Part shown: positions 8,440-18,559 of the stretch, one piece after another
Position numbering within the stretch: the first letter of the stretch is position 1
How the letters are laid out: each line of letters begins with the position of its first letter
Translations under genes and position numbers: made by a program
Assembly (NCBI GenBank): GCA_002441085.1
Contig: DJVF01000041.1
Span: forward strand, 1-19,046
Length of the DNA stretch: 19,046 nucleotides
Direction of reading: 5' to 3'
Source: Patescibacteria group bacterium UBA6263
GTDB taxonomy: Bacteria > Patescibacteriota > Gracilibacteria > Absconditabacterales > Absconditicoccaceae
Notes under the pieces: model-generated
The model's input: the letters and a program-made list of their open reading frames with translations, nothing else
Databases searched by the model: none
What the model was told of the DNA's origin: nothing

Positions 8440-9585
8440 ATGAAAATTTCAATAGAACTCGCAAAATTAATAGATTTAGCTGATATAGCTAGTAGATTTG
8501 TAGCAAAAAATGCTACTTTACCAATACTACAAAATATATATATGAAAGCTTCTATAGACAGTTTGGTATTGAGAGCCACAGATATGGAAAAATATATTGA
8601 GATCGAAATGCCATGTAAAATACTTGCAGAATGAGCAATCACTATCAATGCAAAGACTTTTCTAGATATAATCAGGACAATAGAAGAAAAAGAGATAGAA
8701 ATAAATGTTGATCAAAAATCTCAAATTATGACTATAAAATGACAAAAAGATAATTTTGAAATTAATTGAATACCATCCAGTGAATATGTTGCGTTACCAG
8801 AAGTCCCAAATGATAACAAAATCACTTTAGATGCTCAAATGTTTTCTCAATGAATAGAAAAAGTAGAATACGCAGTCACAGACAAAAACTTTAGTCCAGT
8901 TTTGACATGAATTTTAATGAAATCCAAGATAGAAGAAGATTCCAAAAAACTAATATTTGTTTGAACAGATTCATTCAGATTATGAGAATATAAAATACTA
9001 TCAAATGGTAATGATAATGAATTTTCTCTTATAATACCCAAAAATTCAATAAATGATTTCAAAAAAATTGCTGATTATCAAATCACAAAAGAAAACAATG
9101 AAATCCAAGTAAAATATTCAGACAATCTTATATCATTACAATTTGTAATAGACAATATAAAAATTACATCTACATCTCTACTCATACAATGAAATTTTCC
9201 AGAATACGATAGAGAAGAAATTATGCCCAAAAAATTCAATACAAAAATCCTTTTAGATAAAACTATATGTGACAAATCTATTAAAAAAATTTGAATACTT
9301 ACAAGAGATATAAATAATTTTATACAAATACAGACAGAAAAAGACAGTATCACTATATCATCTTGAAAAACCGAAAAATGAGCATGAACCACAACCATAG
9401 CAGCTATCATAGAATGAGATCCTATAACATTTTGAATAAATGGTAGATATATAACAGACTTCATAAGAACAATGGAATGAGACGAACTATTATTTAATAT
9501 AGTAGATAATCAAAAACCATTAACTGTTGAAGATAAATGAAATTCAGCTTATAAATATGTAGTCAGACCTCTTATAAATAATTAA
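8440..9585 (+). CDS. dnaN: DNA polymerase III sliding clamp (beta subunit)
   Basis: 381 residues, normal length for a three-domain clamp that dimerises around DNA and tethers Pol III. Recognisable parts: the N-terminal NATLPILQNIY helix region, the GTDSFRLGEY motif at the second-domain cleft, QGNFPEYDR, NGRYITDFI and the C-terminal KYVVRPL end of the protein-binding pocket. Nearly every glycine is UGA; the standard code would stop after 64 codons. ATG at 8440 gives the usual MKISIE-type start. There is no dnaA, recF or gyr gene nearby, so the classical origin cluster is absent. The pilin gene starts 4 nt after its stop. Confidence 0.95.
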
Positions 9586-9589
9586 AGAT

Positions 9590-10192
9590 ATGAAAAAAAT
9601 AAAATGATTTTCCTTAATAGAAATAATAATAGTTATGGCTATAATTTTATGATTCCTTGCAATATTTCAAAACATTTTCAAGCCCAAAAACATACAAGTA
9701 TATTATTGACAAAAATGTGTTAATGACTTATATGCTTTTATAAATACATTCAACATAGCATGACTATCTAGTAAATGATTTGATATTTGATGAAATATGA
9801 TTTATCCTATAGCTTATAAAACAGAAATAATTAGCAATCAAAACAAAATAATAAATTATATAAATACTTGAGCTGGTTATTTTGAATTACAAGTAGCTAA
9901 TTTATCTTGAGTAAACAGTCCTAATGATTTATGTTACATAAATCAAATGTATAGAGTAGAATTGACTTGAGAAAACATTACAATAGAAGCTATAAAATGA
10001 AGTGCCAATAATCAATTTAATATCTCTTGATGAATATATTCATGACACATAGACTTATTATTATACCAAAATTGATGATCTTATACTCATATATGACAAT
10101 ATATAATAGATAAAAGAAGTCAAACAATCATAAAAAGAATATGTTTGAGTTTAGTCTTTAATTGAACCTGATGCACACAACGAAATCAATAA
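9590..10192 (+). CDS. Type IV pilin-like prepilin with class III signal peptide
   Basis: 200 residues. The N-terminus MKKIKGFSLIEIIIVMAIIL is a class III signal: basic leader, Gly6-Phe7 cleavage site (Gly encoded by UGA), Glu at +5 and a long hydrophobic helix. It would be cleaved by PilD and assembled into a type IV pilus or pseudopilus. The C-terminal domain has few cysteines and no recognised match; I cannot tell major from minor pilin. It starts 4 nt after dnaN with no intergenic promoter, an unusual partner. Type IV pili are known from these phyla and are linked to host contact. Confidence 0.85.
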
Positions 10193-10245
10193 AAGATATA
10201 GGCGATACATTAATATCCAACAAATATTTAAATTTTTACAAAGTT

Positions 10246-11043
10246 ATGAAATATCCCATTCCTCAAAATATGGAATGTTTTTTTTTTGAAAAAAAGAATA
10301 ACACAAATACTAGATTCAAAGAAGATTGTTGATTTTCTCGAAATAAAAAAAACAAATATATGGATGAATATATAGAATTTATAAATAAATATTGAAATTT
10401 ATACAAATCAATACCTTTTATCAAAGAAATATACTTATGTAATTCTATAAGTTTTAACTCTTTAAAAAAAGATTCTGATATTGATCTATTTATCATAACT
10501 CAAAAAAATAGTATACGACGCGCAAGATTTTTTAGTTTATTATTTTTTTCTATATTATGAATTAGAAGATGGAAAGAAGTAAGAAAAAAATTTTGCCTAA
10601 GTTTTTATGTAACAGAAGATAATCAAAACTTATATAACATTAGTATACCTAGGTCTGATATATATTTAAACTATTGGTTAGCACATCTGATAACCTTATA
10701 TCAAGAAAAAGGAAATTCATGAAATATTTATAAACATAATAATCGATTCAGATCATCACTACCTAATCATCCACAAAAATTTTGTATAAATATAGGTAAT
10801 AAAAAATATTATTGAAATTCAAAACTAAAAAATATTTTACAAAAAAGCTTATGATGATTACTATGAAATATTATAGAATATATAATCAAGATAATATGGA
10901 TACCAATATTAAAATCTAAGACAAAAAAGCTGTGAAAAAAATGACAATGAGTTATAATTAGCGATCAAATGCTAAAGTTTTACCATGATAAAAGATTTCA
11001 GATACACTTAATGTACGAAATTAACGCAAAAACAAATAGATAA
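10246..11043 (+). CDS. Nucleotidyltransferase-fold protein
   Basis: 265 residues. The segment NSISFNSLKKDSDIDLFIIT near residues 69-88 matches the pol-beta-type nucleotidyltransferase signature: Ser after the strand, then a D-x-D metal pair. The usual Gly-Ser is Asn-Ser here. Downstream FCLSFYVTED and NYWLAHLITLYQ resemble a CPR family with this domain, whose substrate is unknown. The C-terminus has a hydrophobic helix (NIIEYIIKIIWIPIL) and a Lys-rich tail. ATG at 10246 is chosen although the frame stays open upstream. It follows the pilin gene by 53 nt. Superfamily fairly sure; function unknown. Confidence 0.7.
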
Positions 11044-11178
11044 CCATAAGTTATCGTTCAATATTTTTAATGATAACCATAGTATATCGCATTTAATAAA
11101 AATATGTTTGTTTTTATATAAACATTACTTAAATCTAAGTCGAACAAAGTCGACCCTTTTATATCATATTTTAAAAAC
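11039..11178. other. Intergenic region before ftsA with two inverted repeats
   Basis: GATAAC-CATAA-GTTATC (11039-11055) overlaps the stop of the preceding gene and could be a weak terminator. GTCGA-acaaag-TCGAC (11139-11154) lies 25 nt before the ftsA start and could be an operator. No ORF or convincing promoter is seen. Confidence 0.35.
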
Positions 11179-12351
11179 ATGAAAGACATCAAAGCTGTGT
11201 TTGACATATGAAACGATGTCATCAAAGGTTTTGTCTTTGCTGATGACAATGAAAAAGATATTGTACTGGCAAAACAAACTGAAATTACACAGGGTATGCG
11301 CAAATGAAAAATTTTAGATTCTGAAAGTTTTGCAACTACCATAAACAAAATTACTGAAACTTTTGTAAAAAAATTATGATGAGATTTTATAGATGAGGTT
11401 TTTGTTAGTATATCTCATCCAGAAATGATAATAAATAGATTAATAGAACAAAAAAGAATTATGAAAGATGAAATAGAAGAAGACGATGTAGAACATCTCT
11501 CCAAAATAATATGAGAAATTTCTATAAAAAACAATTATGAAATTATAAAAATAGTTCCTGTATGTCGAATCATAGATGAACAAAGAAAAGAAAAAGATCC
11601 AATATGATTAAAATGAAAAAAACTCGAACTAGTAGCCGATGTCTTTATGATACCAAAAAGTATATATAATTGAATAATAGAAACATTCGAAAAAATATGA
11701 TTAAATATAGCCGACATTATACCAAACATAATTGCTGCTAGTGAAATAACATTAGACTATGATCGTAAAGATTTATGAACAGTACTCATAGATATATGAA
11801 AAAATCAAACAAGCTATGTAGTTTATGAAGATTGATATACATTATGATACTGAACCATACCAATATGATGAGAAGATGTAACCAAAGATATATCTATATG
11901 AATGCAAGTTGACATAAAAGAAGCTGAAGAAATCAAAAAAACACATTGAACCGCTATAGTAGATATCAATCTATCACAAGATAGTACATTAGATATACAT
12001 TTCTTATCAGATATTATAAACGCTAGATATGAAGAAATATTTCTAAAAATCAATGATCATCTCAAAAAACTCGATAGAGATTGAAGATTAGCATGATGAA
12101 TAATTATGATATGATGATGAGCTAAGATGCCAAATCTAGACTTATTAGCAAAAGATATATTCAAATTAGCAACATTCTATGGTAAAGATCATATGTTAAA
12201 TATATGAGATCTATCAACAAATATACAATTTATGAATGTTTTATGAGCATATCTTTGGTCAAAAAAATATACTGAATGAAGAAAATCTAATTTTAAAATA
12301 AACTTTGATATAGTCTGATCAGTATGAAAGTTTTTCAAAGACTTATTCTAA
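11179..12351 (+). CDS. ftsA: Cell division protein FtsA, actin-like Z-ring anchor
   Basis: 390 residues. FtsA binds FtsZ and tethers the Z-ring to the membrane. Seen: phosphate-1 loop AVFDIGNDVIKG near residues 5-16, the 1C-type domain around 85-165 (VFVSISHPEM, VPVCRIID), the phosphate-2 region LIDIGKNQTSYVVY, the adenosine motif GGIIMIGGGAKMPNLD near 310-325, and a C-terminal amphipathic KFFKDLF tail, the usual membrane-targeting helix. Loop glycines are nearly all UGA. ftsZ begins 53 nt later on the same strand, the classical order. No MreB or ftsQ is in the window. Confidence 0.94.
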
Positions 12352-12404
12352 CAAAAATTATTCTAACAATACAATCTTATTTTACTTTCTATTAAATTTT
12401 AAAA

Positions 12405-13559
12405 ATGGTTATAAACGAGATAATGCCAGAATTTATACCTGGAGCAAAAATTAAAGTTTTATGAATATGATGATGCGGTTGCAAAGCAATCAATAGAATG
12501 GTTTCAGAATGATTAGAATGAGTATGATTTGTATGAATAAATACTGATGCTCAAGATTTAGCAACATGTTTAGCAACAGAAAAAGTGAATATATGATTAA
12601 ATCTAACAAAATGATTGTGAGCATGAGCAAATCCTGAAATATGAAGAAAAGCAGCAGAAGAGTCAGAAGCAGAAATCAAAGCAATATTACAAGATACAGA
12701 CATGGTTTTTATCACCATGTGATTATGAGGATGAACATGAACATGAGCATGACCAGTAGTAGCTAGCATAGCCAAAAGTATGTGAATACTCACAGTAGCT
12801 ATAATTACTAGACCATTCTCATTTGAGTGAAAAAAAAGAGAATTAAATTCTGAAGAATGACTCAAAAAACTCAAAGATAATTTAGATACATTAATAGTTA
12901 TACCAAATGATAAAATATTTACAGTAATAGACAAGAAAACATCTTTCAGACAAGCATTTATTATGATAGACAAAATATTATTTCTTTGAGTTCAATGAAT
13001 ATCAGACTTGATAATAAAACCCGGAGATATAAATATAGATTTTGCAGATATCAAAGTTGTAATGCAAAATTCTGGAAATGCTTTATTATGAATTGGATAC
13101 TGAGCTGGTGAAAAAAGAGCAATAGATGCTGCTAGAAAGGCAATAGAAAATCCTTTATTAGAAACCAACTTAGATAAAGCCAAAAATATAATATTTGCTG
13201 TAACATGATGACATGACCTAACTCCAGTAGAAGTTAAGGAAGCTGCATCAGTAGTAGAAGAAATAATTGATAGTGATGTAAATATGATATGGTGAATGAC
13301 TTTTGACGAGTCATATGAAGATGAAGTAAAAGTAACTATTATTGCAACATGATTTCAAGAACAAAGCAAAGATGATATACTCAAAATGCCCAAAAGAGAT
13401 ATCCTTGGTAGACCAACCAGAGATGCTGAAAATTTCATCACAAGATGATTAAAAAAAGAAATTAGAAATGAAGAAGATCAAGAGGATACACAAGAAAAAC
13501 CAATTGAAGAAGACTTAGAAACGCCAGCATTTATAAGAAAGAAATTAAAAGCAAGCTAA
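12405..13559 (+). CDS. ftsZ: Cell division GTPase FtsZ
   Basis: 384 residues. The tubulin homologue that forms the Z-ring. Motifs: T1 loop GIGGCGCKAINRM at residues 20-32, T3 loop GLGAGANPEIGRKAA, GTP-binding signature GLGGGTGTGAGP at 106-117 (six of its seven glycines are UGA, one is GGA), T5 loop RPFSFEG, and T7 loop region around VTGGHDLTPVEV. A short acidic linker leads to ETPAFIRKKLKAS, which matches the conserved C-terminal tail that binds FtsA. A Cys stands in the T1 loop where Gly or Ala is common. ATG at 12405 gives a normal 13-residue lead-in. Confidence 0.97.
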
Positions 13560-13675
13560 AAATAAATAAATAATTTATATGTCAATTCAAAAAATACATC
13601 ATATACACAACAATTAGCTTTAATTTTGACTAACTATAAAATTATAATATAGATTTTAAAGCTTGATAAACCAAA

Positions 13676-14086
13676 ATGAGACTAAAAATTTCAAGTCCAG
13701 AAAAAGTAATTTATGAATGATTTATTGATCAAGTAACATTACCAACAGAAAGTTGAGATATTACAATTTTACCAAATCAAACACCAATAGTATCTGCTCT
13801 CAAACCATGAATAATCAAAATAATATGACAATGAAAATCTTCAATAGAACATGTAAGTATATCCAAATGAATGATGTTTACCGATGGTAAAAAGATACGT
13901 ATCGTTACATCCTCAGCAACTACATCTCCAGATGAAAGCGAAGAAAACTTAATCAATCAAAAACAAGAGATAGAGAATAAAATCAAAGAACTCAAAAAAA
14001 CATGAAGTATAGAAGAGATTGAAAAATTTACAATAAAATTAGAAAAAATAAATTCTGATTTAAAATTAAAAAAGATAAGGAGCTAA
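13676..14086 (+). CDS. atpC: ATP synthase epsilon-type subunit
   Basis: 136 residues, normal length. The N-terminal beta-sandwich is recognised by MRLKISSPEKVIYEG and LPTESGDITILPNQTPIVSALKPG, which match the epsilon family (usual form LPGxxGxxGVLPGHAPLxxxLxPG). The C-terminus is a charged helical hairpin. Epsilon sits on the F1 central stalk and can inhibit ATP hydrolysis. No other ATP synthase gene is in the window: it follows ftsZ by 116 nt and is closed by a strong terminator, so it is detached from the usual atp operon order. The pattern is good; whether it works in a complete ATP synthase cannot be seen here. Confidence 0.85.
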
Positions 14087-14104
14087 ACCTTAAATAAACC
14101 AAAC

Positions 14105-14142
14105 GAAAGAAAAGATCCGCCCAAAACGGATTTTTTCTTTTT
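14105..14142 (+). terminator. Strong Rho-independent terminator after atpC
   Basis: GATCCG and CGGATT flank a CCCAAAA loop. The stem extends through A-rich and T-rich arms to about 14 bp with one mismatch (14106-14119 with 14127-14140) and ends in T-runs. It closes the ftsA-ftsZ-atpC side of the gene run. Confidence 0.85.
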
Positions 14143-14144
14143 AA

Positions 14145-14172
14145 TTGAAAGCTAGATACTAATAAGTATATA
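14145..14172 (+). promoter_or_regulatory. Promoter candidate for the Trm11-like gene
   Basis: TTGAAA (14145-14150), a 16-nt spacer and TATATA (14167-14172), with an overlapping TATAAT at 14171-14176. It directly follows the terminator and precedes the next ATG by about 40 nt. Confidence 0.35.
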
Positions 14173-14213
14173 TAATAAACACTTAGTTATTTATTGTTAT
14201 TACCAATATATTA

Positions 14214-15218
14214 ATGTTCTTTGCTATACTTTGAAAAAATATAGAAATCAGTTTAAAAGAGTTGGAACTTATTCAAGCTCAAGATATTAGACAAATAGAT
14301 AAATTTATAATTACATTCCAAACATTTTTTCCAGAAAGATTAAAATTGTTGTGATGAGTTATCAAACGATGAAAATTATTAGATGAAAACGACTTACAAG
14401 AAGTACTTAAAGATACCAAATTGATATGAACTCAAGATAAAAATTTTTGAATACAAATCAAAAAAAAATATAAAATCAAAAGATTCAAAATAACAGACCT
14501 ATTTCATACAGACAAAGAAATCAAAGAAAAGTGAATAGAAATAATAAAGATTAGATCAGATTTTGGTATTGTACAATGATATCAAAATATAGCTTTGTAT
14601 GAAGCTATAGATTTTGAGAAGCCATCTCGTGATATGAATATGTGAATGATGCCATCCAAACTCACGCATATTATGCTAAACATATGATTAATAGACACAG
14701 ACCTAAATTATACAATATATGACCCATTTAGTTGATCATGAACTACATGATTTTTAGCTAATTTTTTCTGATACGATTTTGTATGATCAGATATCAAAAC
14801 CAATTATTTAATCCAAAATTTAGAACGACGACAAGGTACAAAATTTTCCAAACCAAATCAATTTGATGTCTTTCAACAAGATATATTTCAACCAATCAAT
14901 ATACAAAAAGACAAACTTATAGTAATTACAGAATGATGGCTATGACCTATAGTTAGAGACAATACCACAATAGATCAAGTAAATAAATATCAAAATCAAG
15001 TAATAGAAACTTTCAAAGCATTATTACAAAGAATAAACGAAATCAAAGCTTATAGATCAGTTTTTACTATACCTTATTATATTTGATTTGATAATAAAGT
15101 TGAAGAAACACTAAGAGAAATAGCAAATCAATTATCACTAAATATGGAATCTATAGATGAGATATACAAAAGAGAAAAGCAAAAAATTTGAAGAAAAATT
15201 ATTATATTAAATAATTAA
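14214..15218 (+). CDS. Trm11-like SAM-dependent RNA methyltransferase
   Basis: 334 residues. The N-terminal 140 residues fit a THUMP-type RNA-binding region. The methyltransferase part starts with RDMNMGMMPSKLTHIM and the SAM-binding motif I YDPFSGSGTTG, followed by the acidic strand end FVGSDI. Families of this type methylate guanosine N2 in tRNA (position 10 or 6). The catalytic motif IV, usually D/N-P-P-Y, is here TEGWLGP, a clear departure; IPYYIGFD occurs later but not in the expected place. Four motif-I-region glycines are UGA. Tandem with atpC but behind its own terminator and promoter. Family likely; target and activity uncertain. Confidence 0.78.
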
Positions 15219-15254
15219 TTCTATTTTATAATCATTACTTGTAACTAAAATATA

Positions 15255-15908
15255 TTAGTTATATAAATTTTTTATTCCAAAAACTTTATTAAAAATTTTG
15301 ATTAGATTTTTATTTATTTTATTTTCAAACCAAGCAAATATCCTAGTATAAAACAATACCCAAGCTACAGCGATTCAAACAATACTACCAGCGATCACAT
15401 CTGTTGGCCAATGTACTCATGATGTAACCCTAGCAAAACTCATTATCAAACTAAATATATAAAATACTATACCTCATATTATAAATTTTTTATCTTTATT
15501 TTTCAATCATCGAAAAAATATAGCACTTGCAAAAGCCATAGAAACTGCAGCATGATCAGATGGGAAAGAACTCTCTGGTAAAAATTTATGCAAAATTGTT
15601 TCAGTTTTAAAATCAGATAATCACAAAATTATATTGGGTCTAGATTTTTCCAAGACAAATTGAATAATTATATTGATCAAAACTGATAATACACTAGTAA
15701 AAAATGTAAACAGAGCAGAGGATTGATAGTAAAATTTCTTTTTGATTGTTCATCGTAAAAATACAACCAATAAATATATAGGATACAAAAACACAAATAC
15801 ATCTGCCAACAAAGGGATCATCCAAACTAATAATTCATTTTTTAGCATTCGATAATATAAATTTTTCAATAACATTTCTCACCATAATGGCTCTTTAAGT
15901 ACTATCAT
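15255..15908 (-). CDS. PAP2-family membrane phosphatase (BcrC-like)
   Basis: 217 residues with five or six hydrophobic segments. The three PAP2 phosphatase motifs are present: K-x6-RP (LEKSRPN near residue 87), PSDHA (near 115) and SR-x5-H-type (RVTSGVHWPTD near 160), with UGA for the Gly of SGVH. Members remove phosphate from lipid pyrophosphates; a BcrC-like role in recycling undecaprenyl-PP would pair with UppS in this window, but a role on other lipid phosphates is possible. ATG at 15908 is the only well-placed start. It follows nth by 81 nt on the same strand and converges on the Trm11-like gene 36 nt away. Confidence 0.88.
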
Positions 15909-15989
15909 ATTGATATTTCAATTTAAAACTATTTTTATTTATTATTATAATCTACTCAGACATACAAACCCCGTATATAAAACAATAAA

Positions 15990-16688
15990 TTATTTAGACA
16001 ATTCTTTATAATATCTACAAACTTTCTTCAACTCACACTCATCACATTTAGGTTTTCTAGCAGTACAATAATACCTTCAAAACAAAACCAAAGCATGATG
16101 AGAAAAATCCTTGTACTTATTTGGCACTACTTTTTCAAGTAATTTGGAAGTCTGTTCTGGCATATTGGTTTTTACCAAACCAAGTCTATTACTTATTCTA
16201 TGTACATGAGTATCTACAGCTATTACTTTACTACCATACAATACATGACTGACGACTTTAGCAGTTTTCTCACCAACTCCAGGTAATTTCTGCAGTTCTT
16301 TGATTTGATCTGCTATATAATATCAATATTTATCAAAAATATTTTTTAGTTTTTTAGATCTAGATTTTTCAAAACTACTTATATAATGCTGACTAAGCAT
16401 TATTTGAGATAATACAAAAATATTTTTAGCCTTTCATTTATACAATCATATAGATTTGATAGATTCTGTAAGTTGGGTTTGTCATAGTTTGATAATATCT
16501 TCAGGAGATTTAATTTTCTTAAACAAGATATCCGTTACTTTGTTTACTTGTTTATCAGTAGTTTGTGCAGACAATACAACAGCCAAGATAAGTTGAAAAG
16601 GATTGGAGTAATTTAACTCAGTTTGCGGATCAGGGAATAGTTTCTGTAAATAATCAAATATAAATCTGACTTTTTGTCTTTTTTCCAA
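15990..16688 (-). CDS. nth: Endonuclease III, DNA glycosylase/AP lyase
   Basis: 232 residues. Removes oxidised pyrimidines and nicks abasic sites. Helix-hairpin-helix LPGVGEKTAKVV holds the catalytic Lys, VIAVDTHVHRISNRL the catalytic Asp, and the C-terminal 4Fe-4S ligands are C208-x6-C215-x2-C218-x5-C224. The N-terminal SAQTTD motif is present. The start is TTG at 16688; no ATG fits the conserved N-terminus. The stop of the ABC-F gene is 30 nt upstream, so the two are probably co-transcribed. Confidence 0.95.
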
Positions 16689-16718
16689 ATTGATAATTTA
16701 AATTTTAAATGGTTTATA

Positions 16719-18287
16719 TTATTTAATCAATTTTCATAAATCTATTGTTTCTATATTTTCTAATTGATCGACAAATCATTTATCATGACAGACAATAATC
16801 ATTGCTCATTCATAAGTATTTAACGATTTTGCAATAATTGGAAGGTGACGAAAATTTATATGATTTGTTGGTTCGTCTAATATCAAAAGATGTGGTTTTT
16901 GAAGGACAAATCTTGCATAACAAAGAAGTCATTTTTGTCATTCAGAAAGTGTTCAAATATTACTTTTTAGAAGATTTCATGTTAATAAAAATTGAGACGC
17001 AACTTTATAAATATTTTGATCGGTTGCTTCTTGAGCAATATCATATAAAGAATCTCGTACAAGCATTCACATATCTAAAGAATTGAAATCTTGACTATAA
17101 TAACCTACTCTTACTTTATTATGGATCATAGCTATATCTTCTTCTGGATGCATCGTATCTGGTTCTTTTATTATAATATCAGATTTTGTTTTATCTTCTA
17201 TTATAGCTTTATATTTTCTCATTATATTTTCTTTGTATTGATGAATCATCATAAGTCTTTTTAGTAGTGTAGATTTACCAATACCATTTGGACCAATCAA
17301 AATATATCTATTATTTTTTTTCATTACCAATGGTAATTTATAGTTTATAACTTCATGATTTGAATTCATAAGTCAAACCTTATTTATAGTCACAATAGGT
17401 CAAACATAATTTTCAAAAGGTATTTTAAATTGTGGAATAGTTTTATCATCTTTTCTTAATTCTACTTTATTCTCTTCAGCTTCCTGTACTTCATCTCTCA
17501 TTTTACTAGCCAGTTTGCGCATTTTACCTCATTTATTTGAAAAGAAGTTTATTTTTTCTTTTGCATCAATAATCTTCTTTTCAGCTCTAGCATTTTGCAT
17601 TTGCTCTTTCTCTATTTGTGCAGCAATTTGTTCTACTACATCATAATAATCTCACCAATATTGTTCTACTTGGTAACTTGCTTTATTTAGGTACAAAACC
17701 CCATCAGTAAATATATTCAAAAAATCTGAATCATGACTGATTACAACTACTGTTTTATCATAAGATATCAAAAAAGTCAACAAATCATTTATTCACTCTT
17801 CATCCAAATTATTTGTTGGTTCATCCAAAAGAAGAATATCAGGATCTTGTATCAAAGCATAAGCAAACAAAAGCCTTGCTTGTTGACCTCCAGAAAAATC
17901 TTTAATCTGTTTATCAATCGGCACATTAAAATTAACAACTTTTAGTACTTCAGTTATTTTTTTATCCAATTGATAGTCTTTTTCATCAAATGCCGTTTCA
18001 AAAAATTCTTTTATAGTTAGATGTAATTGATCTCTTGGTATAACTTGTCTAGCAACAGCTATTGTATTTCAATTTACAATATTAATTTTACCTGACTGTG
18101 GCTTGAGCTCTCATGTAATCATCTTAAATATAGTGGTTTTGCCAGATCAGTTTTGTCACATTATAGTTATTTTAGTATTTTGACGTATAGAAAAATCACT
18201 ATCTATCAAAATAGGATGTTTACCATCATTATAAGCAAAAGATACATTATCAAAACGAAGAATTATTGGATTCTGATTGCTAGACAT
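16719..18287 (-). CDS. ABC-F family ATPase (translation factor type)
   Basis: 522 residues, two ABC domains in one chain and no membrane segment. Domain 1: Walker A GQNGSGKTT (44-52, two glycines from UGA), signature FSGGQQ, Walker B ILLLDEPTNNLD. A charged helical linker of about 70 residues follows (the ABC-F P-site tRNA-interaction motif region). Domain 2: Walker A GPNGIGKST (332-340, here with GGT glycines), signature LSEGQ, Walker B LLILDEPTNH. ABC-F proteins bind the ribosomal E site and relieve stalling or give antibiotic protection; the subgroup cannot be assigned. Preceded by a promoter candidate and the tRNA-Trp terminator; nth follows. Confidence 0.93.
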
Positions 18288-18322
18288 ATTCAAGTAAAAA
18301 AGTCATAAAAGATTAGAAATAA

Positions 18323-18350
18323 ACTATATGAAATAGCTTATAATATTCAA
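18323..18350 (-). promoter_or_regulatory. Promoter candidate for the ABC-F gene
   Basis: On the minus strand, TTGAAT (18345-18350), a 16-nt spacer and TATAGT (18323-18328). It lies between the tRNA terminator and the ATG at 18287, giving a leader of about 30 nt. Confidence 0.45.
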
Positions 18351-18365
18351 CAATAGAATAAATTT

Positions 18366-18390
18366 AAAAAAACTAGAAACATCGTTTCTA
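18366..18390 (-). terminator. Terminator after tRNA-Trp
   Basis: A perfect 7-bp stem TAGAAAC / GTTTCTA with a 3-nt loop (18374-18390) is followed on the minus strand by a T7 run (18366-18372). It ends the rnpB/tRNA transcript before the ABC-F promoter. Confidence 0.85.
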
Positions 18391-18402
18391 ATTCTCTTAG
18401 AT

Positions 18403-18474
18403 CAGGACCGGCAGGAATTGAACCCGCGACGCGGAGCTTTGGAGACTCCCGCTCTACCACTGAGCTACGGCCCT
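18403..18474 (-). tRNA. tRNA-Trp (anticodon CCA)
   Basis: Cloverleaf on the minus strand: acceptor AGGGCCG pairs with CGGTCCT; D-arm GCTC...GAGC; anticodon stem GGAGT/GCTCC with loop CTCCAAA; T-arm GCGGG-TTCAATT-CCTGC; discriminator G, as expected for Trp. The CCA anticodon reads UGG only, which is required if UGA means Gly. A36-A37-A38 in the loop is the classical determinant for i6A37 formation, making this tRNA a likely MiaA/MiaB substrate. CCA is not encoded at the 3' end. Confidence 0.95.
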
Positions 18475-18493
18475 ATATCTTAATTTCTCATAA

Positions 18494-18552
18494 GAACCCT
18501 TGACGCTGAAGCTTTGACCCGCTTTAGCAGGTTACCACTGAGCTATGGCCCT
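18494..18552 (-). pseudogene. tRNA-like remnant related to tRNA-Trp
   Basis: The minus strand starts AGGGCCATAGCTCAGTGGTA, nearly identical to the first 20 nt of the neighbouring tRNA-Trp, and later shares GCGGG, AAAGCT and GCGTC...GGGTTC with it. The second D-stem strand is replaced by about 8 extra nucleotides, the anticodon loop has lost about 5, and no T-stem partner or 3' acceptor strand is present. It looks like a decayed tandem duplicate. The triplet TCA occurs in the loop of a GCTAAAGC/GCTTCAGC hairpin, but U33 is missing, so I do not call a UGA-reading tRNA. Confidence 0.6.
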
Positions 18553-18559
18553 AAAAAAT

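Noticed and set aside
12551..12973. Minus-strand ORF of 140 codons, His/Ser-rich
   Set aside because: Antisense shadow of ftsZ; the His-rich and Ser-rich runs arise from UGA-Ala/Thr glycine-rich loops read backwards.
16838..17086. Plus-strand ORF of 82 codons
   Set aside because: Lies wholly opposite the second ATPase domain of the ABC-F gene, whose motifs (LSEGQ, LLILDEPTNH) are unmistakable.
18494..18552. A functional tRNA-Gly(UCA), the decoder of UGA
   Set aside because: TCA is present in a hairpin loop, but U33, the T-stem partner and the 3' acceptor strand are missing. The similarity is to tRNA-Trp, so I record it only as a remnant.
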